DNA from: Candidatus Gastranaerophilales bacterium
Lineage (GTDB): Bacteria; Cyanobacteriota; Vampirovibrionia; Gastranaerophilales; Gastranaerophilaceae
Assembly (NCBI GenBank): GCA_944325565.1
Contig: CALVAT010000004.1
Location: 1-49,400, forward strand
Direction: 5' to 3'
DNA length: 49,400 nt
Position 1 is the stretch's first letter, and every line of letters starts with the position of its first letter. Both the position numbers and the translations under genes were made by a program. The notes beneath the pieces were generated by a model, which saw only the letters and a list, made by a program, of their open reading frames with translations, had not been told where the DNA came from and did no database searches. Shown here one piece after another: positions 33,483-41,533 of the stretch.

Positions 33483-35084
33483 TTGTCAGATATTATTTTA
33501 TATGATATTCCACAAAAATCTCCAGAAATTAATATCTGGATGGCTTTTCCGGCTATGATGTCTTTTGGCATGTCATCTCTCGGGTACATGTCTATTGTAA
33601 AGCGTCTTGATATGAGAAGTGATTATTATGTTGAAAAAATTTTTACTGACACAACTAATACAAAGTTACGCACTCAGGATGTCGATGTATTGGGCTTTTC
33701 AGTGTCTTTCGAAATAGATTTTCTCGGGATTTTTAAAATTCTTGATAACTTTAATATTCCTCTTAAATCTTCTCAAAGAGATGATACCTTCCCGTTAATA
33801 TTCGGCGGCGGGCCTGTATTAACTGCAAATCCGGAGCCTTATTGTGAGTTTTTCGATTTTATTATAATAGGTGATGCTGAAGAAATTGATACAAAAATCA
33901 TTGATGTAATTAAAAACAATAAAAACTTATCTAAAAATCAGAAATTAATCAAACTTTCGAAAGTTAAAGGTATATATGTGCCATCTTTAACAAAATATGA
34001 TCCTGAAAATGGTGTTACTACCTTGAATGGCCAGCCGTATTATGTTGAAAAATTATCATCACCTTTGTGTGAATGTATAACAACTCCTGTATTAAGCGAA
34101 AAAAGCTTTTTTGCAAATACATATGTAATAGAAATTGTGAGAGGCTGTCCGCAGCGCTGTGGATTCTGCCTCGCCTCATATTTGAATTTGCCGTATAGAT
34201 ATTGTGATTTAAACAAAATTACAGAAAAAATAGATGAGGGGCTTAAATATACAAATAAAATTGCTTTGCTGGGAGCTCTGATAACAGCACATCCTCAGTT
34301 TGAGATGATTTGTGAGCATATTTTAAAAAGAAAGAATGACGGTGTTGCTGATTTGGAGCTTTCTGTTTCGTCTTTGCGTGCTGATTCCATATCACCTTTG
34401 ATTATAAAGACACTGGTAGAATGCGGTCAAAAACATTCAACAATTGCTATAGAAGCTGGCTCTGACAGATTAAGAAAAATTATTAATAAAAATCTTACAG
34501 AATCTCAGATTATCGAAACTGTTAAAACGGCTCAGAATAATGGTTTAAAAGGATTGAAAATTTATGCGATGATAGGTCATCCAACAGAAACTCAAGATGA
34601 TATAGAAGCTTTTGTCACTCTCGCTAAAAAATTAAAATCTGAATTTAAAACTTTTGAGTTTACATTTTCTTTTGCTACTTTTGTTCCAAAATCTCATACC
34701 CCGTTTCAGTTTTGCGCTAGAGAAAACATAAAATCTCTTGAAGCTAAATATGAATATTTGAAGAAGGAATTTCATAAACTTGGCGTAAAAATTCGTACAT
34801 CAAGCGTAAAATGGGACTACTGGCAGGCTTTGTTATCCCGTGGTGACAGACGTCTTGCGGATTATCTTATTTCTGTTTATAAAAACGGAGGAAATCTTGG
34901 CGCTTTTAAGCAGACTTATAATGAAATGAAAAAGTCATGTAATTTACCTTCTTCTGATTTTTATGCACTTGAAAATAGAAAATTAGATGAGAACTTACCG
35001 TGGGATTTTATAAAAATTTCTCCAGAAAAAGATGCTTTAATCAAAGAATACAAAAGACTTTTAGCTAATTATAACAAAATGTAA
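33483..35084 (+). CDS. Radical SAM protein with B12-binding-like N-terminal domain
   Basis: A 533-residue enzyme. Residues 1-190 resemble a cobalamin-binding fold (GFSVSFEIDF, FGGGPVLTANPEPYCEFFDFIIIGDAEE), though the classical DxHxxG His motif is not evident. The radical SAM cluster is CPQRCGFC near residue 224, in the usual VRGCP context; IAIEAGSDRLRK follows as the SAM-binding/barrel core. The substrate is unknown; such proteins range from methyltransferases to tRNA modification enzymes. The start is TTG, 6 nt after GAGGAG, which overlaps the end of the membrane protein gene. Confidence 0.85.
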   Translation: MSDIILYDIPQKSPEINIWMAFPAMMSFGMSSLGYMSIVKRLDMRSDYYVEKIFTDTTNTKLRTQDVDVLGFSVSFEIDFLGIFKILDNFNIPLKSSQRDDTFPLIFGGGPVLTANPEPYCEFFDFIIIGDAEEIDTKIIDVIKNNKNLSKNQKLIKLSKVKGIYVPSLTKYDPENGVTTLNGQPYYVEKLSSPLCECITTPVLSEKSFFANTYVIEIVRGCPQRCGFCLASYLNLPYRYCDLNKITEKIDEGLKYTNKIALLGALITAHPQFEMICEHILKRKNDGVADLELSVSSLRADSISPLIIKTLVECGQKHSTIAIEAGSDRLRKIINKNLTESQIIETVKTAQNNGLKGLKIYAMIGHPTETQDDIEAFVTLAKKLKSEFKTFEFTFSFATFVPKSHTPFQFCARENIKSLEAKYEYLKKEFHKLGVKIRTSSVKWDYWQALLSRGDRRLADYLISVYKNGGNLGAFKQTYNEMKKSCNLPSSDFYALENRKLDENLPWDFIKISPEKDALIKEYKRLLANYNKM

Positions 35085-35115
35085 ACTTTAAATAGTTTTT
35101 TTATTACAAAAGGTA

Positions 35116-35143
35116 TTGACATTAATTTTTCTTTTGGCATAAT
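35116..35143 (+). promoter_or_regulatory. Strong sigma70-type promoter of the 35150 RNA
   Basis: Consensus TTGACA (35116-35121), 16-bp spacer, CATAAT (35138-35143). Among the best -35 boxes in the window. Transcription would start near 35150, with no ORF of note before the terminator at 35270. Confidence 0.7.
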
Positions 35144-35149
35144 AAAATA

Positions 35150-35304
35150 TGTAAGGTTTAAGTGTAGTCGAAACACTAAATAACATCTTAGATTATATTA
35201 ATAACCCCGAACACATATAAACTCCTAAATAATAAACACAAAAGAGACCATTAGGATGCAGAAAACAAACCACCCAGAGATTAAAATCTGAGTGGCTTTT
35301 TTTT
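35150..35304 (+). ncRNA. Candidate small RNA or attenuated leader before fumarase
   Basis: A promoter (35116-35143) and terminator (35270-35304) bracket about 155 nt lacking a credible gene. A 5' hairpin AGTGT-(7 nt)-ACACT lies at 35161-35177, extended by three more pairs. TAGATTATA at 35189 and ACATATAA shortly after also occur in the 29085 candidate. It may be a stand-alone small RNA, or the fumarase leader with conditional termination. An 11-codon ORF at 35255 was judged chance. Confidence 0.45.
35270..35304 (+). terminator. Intrinsic terminator of the 35150 RNA
   Basis: CCAC (35270-35273) pairs with GTGG (35292-35295), and CAGA (35275-35278) with TCTG (35287-35290), with one C/A mismatch between. 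Eight T residues follow (35297-35304). It lies 148 bp before the fumarase start, so it could also act as an attenuator. Confidence 0.8.
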
Positions 35305-35306
35305 AC

Positions 35307-35436
35307 TCTCGTTAAAAACTTATAAAGTGTATATCATTTGATATCCAACAAGTGTAAAAATGACAACAAATAACGATTGGCTTACGAATCGTGAATTATT
35401 TCACAATTGTGTAGTGTTTGCTTTTCTTTAACGAGA
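35307..35436 (+). promoter_or_regulatory. Structured leader of the fumarase gene
   Basis: TCTCGTTAAA (35307-35316) and its exact complement TTTAACGAGA (35427-35436) could close a 130-nt domain. Inside are three local hairpins or palindromes: ATATC/GATAT (35331-35344), ACGATT/AATCGT (35373-35392) and CACAATTGTG (35402-35411). This layout resembles a multi-stem cis-regulatory RNA. No known riboswitch consensus was recognised. Confidence 0.4.
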
Positions 35437-35452
35437 AGTTTATCATTAAAGA

Positions 35453-36814
35453 ATGATTGAAATTGATTCGAATTTAATTGAAGAAGCGGTTTACAACCTT
35501 TGTATACAGGCGAATACTTCTTATGACGATAATCTGTATAATTTAATTTTACAGAAGTTTAACAATGCCACTACTCAAGATGACAAAATTAAATATTCAA
35601 ATATTCTGAATAATATAAAACTGGCTTTTGACTCTAAGCGCCCACTTTGTCAGGACACAGGGCAGGTTATTGTGTTTGTTAAACTTGGTAAGAGTATTGT
35701 TATAAAAAATAAAACTTTAAATGATGCAATAAATTCTGCTGTTGAGAAGGCCTATACAAAAAATTTCTATAGAAAATCTGTTGTTATAAATGCAATTTTT
35801 CAGCGTGTTAATACAAATACTAATACACCTGCATTAATTTATACAGAGCTTACAGATGGAGATTTAATTGTTATAGATTTAATGATAAAAGGCGCCGGGT
35901 CTGAGAACTGTAGTTCAATCAAAATGTTTAAACCTTCTGCACAGAGAGAAGACATTTTCAAATTTATTAAAGATACACTTATTGCGGCTGGAGAAAAAAG
36001 TTGTCCTCCTATGGTGCTAGGAATTGGTATCGGTGGAACTATGGAGTACGCTGCGCTGCTTTCTAAAAAATCTTTTTTCTATAATCCAAATGAACAGGAG
36101 TGGCATTTCATTTCGGATTTAAAAAAATACTTAAAAAAAGAAGAAAATGATATATTGGATATTCGGTTGATGACGGGTGCTACACATATAGCGTGTTTAC
36201 CAGTTGCTGTTACCGTTAATTGCCATAGTACACGTCATGCTTCTGCTGTTATAGGAAAAAATAATATACAATATAATGAAAATTCTTCCAAATATGACAA
36301 CATCAAAGAAATTGATTATACTTTTAAAGAAGTGGACTGCTCTGACATTGATACAATACGTTCATTAAAATGCGGGGATAATATTCTTTTAACCGGAGAA
36401 ATCTATACCGCTCGTGATGCTGCACATAAAAAATTTAAAGAATATTTTGAAAATCATGGTGTTCTACCACTTGATTTTAAAGATAAAATCATATTTTATG
36501 CAGGTCCGTGCCCTGCTGCTCAAGGAGAAATTATAGGACCAGTGGGCCCGACAACTTCATTTAGAATGGATGAGTATTGTACACTAATGTATTCTAATGG
36601 GCTTCTGGCGACTATAGGCAAGGGTGAGAGAAGTAAAGAGGCTAGTGATATTATACAAAAATATAATGGCAGATATTTTGCTGCTCAAGGTGGTATTGCC
36701 TGTTTACTTTCTAAATGTGTTAAATCGTGCGAGATTGTTGCTTTTGACGAACTTGCTACAGAGGCTGTCAGAAAACTTTATGTAGAAAAACTACCGTTAA
36801 AAGTTGTTATTTAA
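35453..36814 (+). CDS. Class I fumarate hydratase, alpha and beta domains fused
   Basis: Interconverts fumarate and malate using an oxygen-sensitive 4Fe-4S cluster. The 453 residues combine the alpha domain (about 1-275) and beta domain (about 280-453) that many anaerobes encode as two genes. Cluster Cys are C66 (LCQDTGQ), C153 (SENCSS) and C184 (KSCPPM). The beta domain has TGEIYTARDAAH, YAGPCPA and GPTTSFRMD. L-tartrate dehydratase is a homologous alternative. No strong ribosome site precedes the ATG, and an unusual structured leader lies upstream. It converges on rpaB, sharing a terminator. Confidence 0.9.
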   Translation: MIEIDSNLIEEAVYNLCIQANTSYDDNLYNLILQKFNNATTQDDKIKYSNILNNIKLAFDSKRPLCQDTGQVIVFVKLGKSIVIKNKTLNDAINSAVEKAYTKNFYRKSVVINAIFQRVNTNTNTPALIYTELTDGDLIVIDLMIKGAGSENCSSIKMFKPSAQREDIFKFIKDTLIAAGEKSCPPMVLGIGIGGTMEYAALLSKKSFFYNPNEQEWHFISDLKKYLKKEENDILDIRLMTGATHIACLPVAVTVNCHSTRHASAVIGKNNIQYNENSSKYDNIKEIDYTFKEVDCSDIDTIRSLKCGDNILLTGEIYTARDAAHKKFKEYFENHGVLPLDFKDKIIFYAGPCPAAQGEIIGPVGPTTSFRMDEYCTLMYSNGLLATIGKGERSKEASDIIQKYNGRYFAAQGGIACLLSKCVKSCEIVAFDELATEAVRKLYVEKLPLKVVI

Positions 36815-36819
36815 GTATT

Positions 36820-36853
36820 AAAAAACCTCTTCTGTAAAAAGAAGAGGTTTTTT
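36820..36853. terminator. Bidirectional terminator between fumarase and rpaB
   Basis: AAAAAACCTCTTCT (36820-36833) pairs perfectly with 36840-36853 across GTAAAA. The A and T flanks give a T-run on both strands, so it can serve both convergent genes. Confidence 0.9.
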
Positions 36854-36856
36854 AGT

Positions 36857-37609
36857 TTAGTTAATTCTCTGGAACATATAACCGATACCGCGTGCTGTAA
36901 GAATCAATTCAGGATTTGCAGGATCAGTTTCGAGTTTTGAACGCAATCTTGAAATATGTACGTCAACAACTCTTGTATCAATTCTGTGATCCGGTGGATA
37001 AGCCCATACATATTGAAGAATTTCATTTCTTGAATAAGCTTGTCCTGAATTGTTAACAAGCAGTTCTAACAGGCTGAACTCCATACCGGTGAGTCTAATT
37101 CTTTCATTTTTTCTGAATACCTGACGTCTAGCAGTATCAATTTTTATGTTACCTGTAGTGATTACATTTTTTGTAACTTTACCTGTTGAAGGTGTAATTT
37201 CTCTGTTAGTAGAACGTCTTAACACTGATTTAACACGTGCTTCAAGTTCTTTCGGGCTGAAAGGTTTTACAACATAATCATCTGCACCCAATTCAAGACC
37301 TGTAATTCTTTCTGAAACATCGCCTAATGCTGTTAATATGATGATAGGTACATCTGAGGTTCTTCTAATTTCTCTGCAAACTCCATATCCGTCCATTTTA
37401 GGCATCATAACGTCTAAAACGACTAAATCAGGGTTTTCTTTAGCAAACACAGCAACTGCTTCTTCTCCGTCGGCTGCAGTAACTATATCATACCCTATCA
37501 TACTTAATCTTGTTTCAAGAATTCTTCTTATACTTGCTTCATCATCTGCAATTAATATTTTTTGTTTAGCTTCAGTTTGTTCATTAGGAATTTCACTATT
37601 TGGACACAT
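36857..37609 (-). CDS. rpaB: RpaB-like (Ycf27) OmpR-family response regulator
   Basis: A 250-residue regulator very close to cyanobacterial and plastid RpaB/Ycf27: EASIRRILETRLSMIGYD at about 24-41, phosphoacceptor D66 (LDVMMPKMDGYGVC), TGLELGADDYVVKPFSPKEL, RLTGMEFSLLELLV and TRVVDVHISRLRSKLE. In phototrophs RpaB controls high-light and photosystem genes with the kinase NblS/Hik33. No photosynthesis gene is present here, so its targets must differ. No kinase is adjacent. The first ~15 residues are a variable extension. Confidence 0.9.
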   Translation of the reverse strand: MCPNSEIPNEQTEAKQKILIADDEASIRRILETRLSMIGYDIVTAADGEEAVAVFAKENPDLVVLDVMMPKMDGYGVCREIRRTSDVPIIILTALGDVSERITGLELGADDYVVKPFSPKELEARVKSVLRRSTNREITPSTGKVTKNVITTGNIKIDTARRQVFRKNERIRLTGMEFSLLELLVNNSGQAYSRNEILQYVWAYPPDHRIDTRVVDVHISRLRSKLETDPANPELILTARGIGYMFQRIN

Positions 37610-37767
37610 GTTAAAAACCTATCTTTCCTTTACCCTATTTTGTAAACCACATGTTCTTAAAAAATTTTTGTAATACTTAAATAAATATTACAAAATATTG
37701 ATTTTTTTTAAATTATATTACAATTTTTTCATATAGTCAACTTAACTAAGGCGGACAATTGACAAGT

Positions 37768-37796
37768 TTGCATTAGTTTTTTGCTGGTGCTATAAA
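37768..37796 (+). promoter_or_regulatory. Extended -10 promoter and long leader of thrS
   Basis: TTGCAT (37768-37773), 17 bp, TATAAA (37791-37796) preceded by TGC (extended -10). Transcription near 37803 leaves a leader of about 185 nt before thrS, with a hairpin CAAACAA/TTGTTTTG (37841-37867, one bulge). No T-box sequence, Thr-rich peptide or terminator is seen. The rest of the 379-bp gap 37610-37988 holds no gene. Confidence 0.5.
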
Positions 37797-37988
37797 GTTA
37801 TTAGGATGTCCGAAAAATTTTCGTGATAAGAACATTCTGCCAAACAAAATAATAAAGTATTGTTTTGCGAGATGTAAGTGAGTAACGGATTTTTTGAGTG
37901 ACGCGTTGAGAAAGTGAGTCTTTGAGCTCGAAGGTTCGAAACAAGAAAGACGACACTAGATTATATTACTAAAAAAGGGGATAAAATA

Positions 37989-39938
37989 ATGTCTAACATC
38001 GAGGTAATTTTGCCTGACAATTCAAAAATTTCGCTTCAAGAAGGTGCAAATGGTTTTGATTTAGCTAAAACTATAAGCGAAGGACTTGCCAAAAATGCTG
38101 TGGCTTTAGAAATTAACGGAGATGTTAAAGACATTCGAACACCTTTGTCTGATGGCGATAAGGTAAGAATACTTACCCCGAAAGATCCTGAAACGTTATT
38201 TATAATGAGGCATTCAACATCTCACATAATGGCACAGGCTGTTATAGCTCTTTTCCCGCAGGCTAAGCTGGCTATAGGGCCTGCTATAGAAAACGGTTTT
38301 TATTATGACTTTGATTTAGAAGGACATACATTTACAGAAGATGATCTTCAAAAAATTGAAGATAAGATGAACGAAATTGTTAAACAGAATCTTACTTTTG
38401 AAAAATATCTTATTCCTGATGTTGATGCTCAAATTAACGAGTTTAAATCAGAAGGAGAAATTTATAAAGCTGAGCTCCTAGAAGAACACAGAGATCACAA
38501 ACCAACTCTGTTCTTAACAAAAAACAGTGATGGTCAATCTTTATTTAATGACCTTTGTGCCGGGCCTCACCTTCCTAATACTTCTTTTATTAAAGCCTTT
38601 AAGTTAATGAAGGTAGCAGGAGCATACTGGAGAGGTAATGCTAAAAATAAAATGCTTCAGAGAATTTATGCGACTGCTTTTTGGTCAAAAGAAGATTTAA
38701 AAGCATATTTAACAATGCTAGAAGAAGCAGAAAAACGCGACCACAGAAAATTGGGTACAAAATTAGATTTATTCTCTGTAAGAGAAGAAATCGGCGCAGG
38801 TTTTGTATTGTGGCACCCGAATCTCGCTGTTGTCAGAGAAGAAATTGAAAATTACTGGAGAACAGAGCACAGAAAAAGAGGCTACGTAATCGTTAATACA
38901 CCACAGCTTGCAAAATCAAAACTGTGGGAACTTTCAGGGCATATTGACCACTACAGAGAAAATATGTTCTTTATCCAGAAGGAAAATGAAGACGATGATC
39001 AATATATCGTTAAGCCGATGAACTGTCCGTTCCATATATTGATTTATCAGGCAAATAGACATTCTTATCGTTCTTTGCCGTTAAGAATGGCAGAGCTGGG
39101 AACAGTTTATAGAAAAGAACATTCTGGTGCACTTTCTGGGTTAACCCGAGTTCAGGGCTTTACGCAGGATGATGCACATATTTTCTGTACTCCGGAGCAG
39201 CTAGTTGATGAAATCAATGAAATTATTGATTTTGTTGCAGATACAATGGCTATCTTCAATATGAAATTTGAAGTTGAACTTTCAACACGTCCAGAAAGCT
39301 ATATAGGCGAAATTGAAAACTGGGATAAAGCAGAGGCCGGCTTGAAAGAAGCAATGGAAAGACGTGGAATGAAATATGAAATCAATGAAGGTGATGGTGC
39401 ATTCTATGGACCAAAAATTGACTTCAAAGTTAAAGATGCAATCGGCAGAACCTGGCAGTGTGCTACTATTCAGTTAGATTTCAACCTGCCTGCACGTTTT
39501 GATATTAAATATCAGGACAAAGACGGCCAGTTAAAAACACCGTTGATGCTGCATAGAGTTATCTTTGGTTCAATGGAAAGATTCCATGGTATATTGATTG
39601 AACATTATGCCGGTGCATTCCCGCTCTGGCTTGCACCTACACAGGTTGAAGTTGTTCCAATTTCTAACGACAAACATACCGATTATGCTGAAAAAGTTTA
39701 TAAACAGCTTAGAAACGCGGGTATAAGAGCTAATCTTGATGATAGATCGGAAAGTATGAACTACAAAATAAGAGAAGCCCTGCAGGATAAAAAGATTCCT
39801 TATGTTGTTGTTGTCGGTGACAAAGAAATGGCTGACGGAACTGTTGCCATAAGAAAAAGGGGCGAAGGGCCTATCGGTACAAAAACTGTTGATGAATTTG
39901 AAGCTATGCTTCTTGATGAGATAAAAAACAGAGTGTAA
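37989..39938 (+). CDS. thrS: Threonyl-tRNA synthetase
   Basis: Charges tRNA-Thr. At 649 residues it is full length: TGS domain (1-62), second additional/editing domain with HSTSHIMAQAV and the later C-A-G-P-H motif (about 63-240), class II catalytic core with zinc-binding residues in MNCPFH and the later His sites (about 260-540), and anticodon-binding domain (about 545-649). AAAGGGG lies 9 nt before the ATG. It is the first gene of a run with tsaD 5 bp downstream. Long leader suggests regulation of unknown type. Confidence 0.97.
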   Translation: MSNIEVILPDNSKISLQEGANGFDLAKTISEGLAKNAVALEINGDVKDIRTPLSDGDKVRILTPKDPETLFIMRHSTSHIMAQAVIALFPQAKLAIGPAIENGFYYDFDLEGHTFTEDDLQKIEDKMNEIVKQNLTFEKYLIPDVDAQINEFKSEGEIYKAELLEEHRDHKPTLFLTKNSDGQSLFNDLCAGPHLPNTSFIKAFKLMKVAGAYWRGNAKNKMLQRIYATAFWSKEDLKAYLTMLEEAEKRDHRKLGTKLDLFSVREEIGAGFVLWHPNLAVVREEIENYWRTEHRKRGYVIVNTPQLAKSKLWELSGHIDHYRENMFFIQKENEDDDQYIVKPMNCPFHILIYQANRHSYRSLPLRMAELGTVYRKEHSGALSGLTRVQGFTQDDAHIFCTPEQLVDEINEIIDFVADTMAIFNMKFEVELSTRPESYIGEIENWDKAEAGLKEAMERRGMKYEINEGDGAFYGPKIDFKVKDAIGRTWQCATIQLDFNLPARFDIKYQDKDGQLKTPLMLHRVIFGSMERFHGILIEHYAGAFPLWLAPTQVEVVPISNDKHTDYAEKVYKQLRNAGIRANLDDRSESMNYKIREALQDKKIPYVVVVGDKEMADGTVAIRKRGEGPIGTKTVDEFEAMLLDEIKNRV

Positions 39939-39943
39939 TCTTT

Positions 39944-41002
39944 ATGGCTAAACTTCTAAAAGAATTTAAAAGGCCTATTTCGGGCGAATCTGTTTTTATC
40001 GGTCCAGACGCGGATAATGACATAATAATCATGGCGTTAGAATCAAGCTGTGATGAAACAGCCTGTGCCATTGTCAAAAACGGTAGAGAAGTGCTGGCTA
40101 ATGTAGTTGCTTCTCAAATAAAGACACACCGTGAGTTTGGTGGAGTTGTTCCTGAAGTTGCTGCAAGAGAGCACCTCGATGCTGTGAATTTGATTATACA
40201 GGAGGCTTTTGACCAGTCTGGTTTAAAACCTGAGGATATAACTGCAATTGCAGCAACGGTAGGCCCGGGGCTTGTCGGTTCATTGCTGGTTGGCTTAAAT
40301 GCTGCAAAAGCGCTTGCTGTAACTTATGACAAGCCTTTTATCGGTGTTAACCATCTGAATGCCCATGTTTGTGCAAATTACATAGATACGGATTTAAAAC
40401 CGCCTATGATTGCGCTTTTGATAAGCGGCGGACATACACAGATTATTAAGGTCGATGATTATCTCAATCAGGAAATAATAGGAGAAACTATTGACGATGC
40501 AACGGGCGAAGCCTACGATAAAGTTGCAAGGCTTCTTGGGCTGCCTTACCCCGGTGGTTTAAATCTTGACAGAATGGCACCAAACGGAAATCCGAAGGCT
40601 TACAAGCTTCCAGAAGCAAAAGTTCAAGGTGAGTTTGATTTTAGCTTTTCCGGTTTAAAAACCGCTGTTTTAAATCTTACAAGAAAGTTGGAAAAAGAAC
40701 TTGGCTATTTACCTAAAGAAGATATTGCTGCGAGTTTTCAGGAATGTATTACATCAACATTGTATAAAAAAACGTTAAAAGCTGCACAAAAATACGGCAT
40801 AAATCAAATCGTGTTAGGCGGTGGTGTTGCGGCAAATTCTGAAATAAGAAAGAAATTTTTTGCACTTGAAAACCAGGGTTACAAGATTTTTGCCCCTGCA
40901 ATGAGGTATTGTACTGATAATGCTTCAATGATTGCAAGTTCTGCTTATTTTCTGGCCAACACAATGGATTCACTTGAAATTGAAGTGTTTTCAAGATGTT
41001 AA
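39944..41002 (+). CDS. tsaD: tRNA threonylcarbamoyladenosine synthase subunit
   Basis: Transfers the threonylcarbamoyl group to A37 of ANN-decoding tRNAs with TsaB and TsaE. Metal-binding H137 and H141 (NHLNAH) and the later Asp in CTDNASM are intact; ESSCDETA and SGGHTQI are typical. The first ~29 residues before MALESSCDE are an extension absent from most family members, but the internal ATG 40031 lacks a ribosome site, so the long start is kept. Both thrS and this gene use threonine. The 3' end overlaps the next gene by 7 bp. Confidence 0.93.
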   Translation: MAKLLKEFKRPISGESVFIGPDADNDIIIMALESSCDETACAIVKNGREVLANVVASQIKTHREFGGVVPEVAAREHLDAVNLIIQEAFDQSGLKPEDITAIAATVGPGLVGSLLVGLNAAKALAVTYDKPFIGVNHLNAHVCANYIDTDLKPPMIALLISGGHTQIIKVDDYLNQEIIGETIDDATGEAYDKVARLLGLPYPGGLNLDRMAPNGNPKAYKLPEAKVQGEFDFSFSGLKTAVLNLTRKLEKELGYLPKEDIAASFQECITSTLYKKTLKAAQKYGINQIVLGGGVAANSEIRKKFFALENQGYKIFAPAMRYCTDNASMIASSAYFLANTMDSLEIEVFSRC

Positions 41003-41454
41003 AAAAAATAACTCTTGTATTACTGTTATGTCTGACTATGGCTCCTGTACAAGCAAGAACAAACGCTGAAATAGGGCAGCAGCTTTATAATGTTGCAAAT
41101 CAAATGGCAAATCAAAGTACTGTCCGCAGCGATGAGATGAAGGATAATATTGAGTCATTTTTGTTGGACGCAAACTTGTTGCATTTTAATGAAAGTACTG
41201 CTGTATGGAAAAAACTTCCTAACGGGTGGTATTATGATTCAAAATCATTGTGGAGCTTGTATAACAGATATATGGGTGTATATAAATCACCTAACGGGCT
41301 TGTTATGGGAATATTTGATTTAAATTGTGAAGATTTTAATGATGTTCAAGAGAGGCAATTCGGTTTTATTATAAAAACAGAAGTGTATTTCTCTTTAAAC
41401 TATAGACCACCAAGAGGAAGGTCGTTTGGGCTTTATAAAACCTTTTGCAAGTAA
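40996..41454 (+). CDS. Secreted hypothetical protein
   Basis: A 152-residue precursor with a clear signal peptide: MLKKIT, Leu-rich core, cleavage near PVQA|RT (about residue 20). The mature part is soluble, Asn/Tyr/Phe-rich and has two Cys (in LNCEDF and the terminal TFCK) that could form a disulfide. No family was recognised. Its ATG lies inside the last codons of tsaD, so it is translationally coupled to it, although a functional link is unlikely. Confidence 0.7.
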   Translation: MLKKITLVLLLCLTMAPVQARTNAEIGQQLYNVANQMANQSTVRSDEMKDNIESFLLDANLLHFNESTAVWKKLPNGWYYDSKSLWSLYNRYMGVYKSPNGLVMGIFDLNCEDFNDVQERQFGFIIKTEVYFSLNYRPPRGRSFGLYKTFCK

Positions 41455-41533
41455 TTATTGTTATATAGAACACTTGCAATGAGTGTATTAAAATGCTATA
41501 TTTGAAGAGCTATAGTATTTTATTGGATTGGGT

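Noticed and set aside
35255-35290. 11-codon ORF (MQKTNHPEIKI) within the 35150 RNA
   Set aside because: Weak initiation site and it runs into the terminator stem; better explained as noncoding.
37920-37955. tRNA-like GGTTCGAAAC in the thrS leader
   Set aside because: Resembles a T-arm but no acceptor, D or anticodon stems could be placed around it.
37800-37988. T-box riboswitch for thrS
   Set aside because: No T-box consensus, specifier loop or terminator/antiterminator pair is visible.
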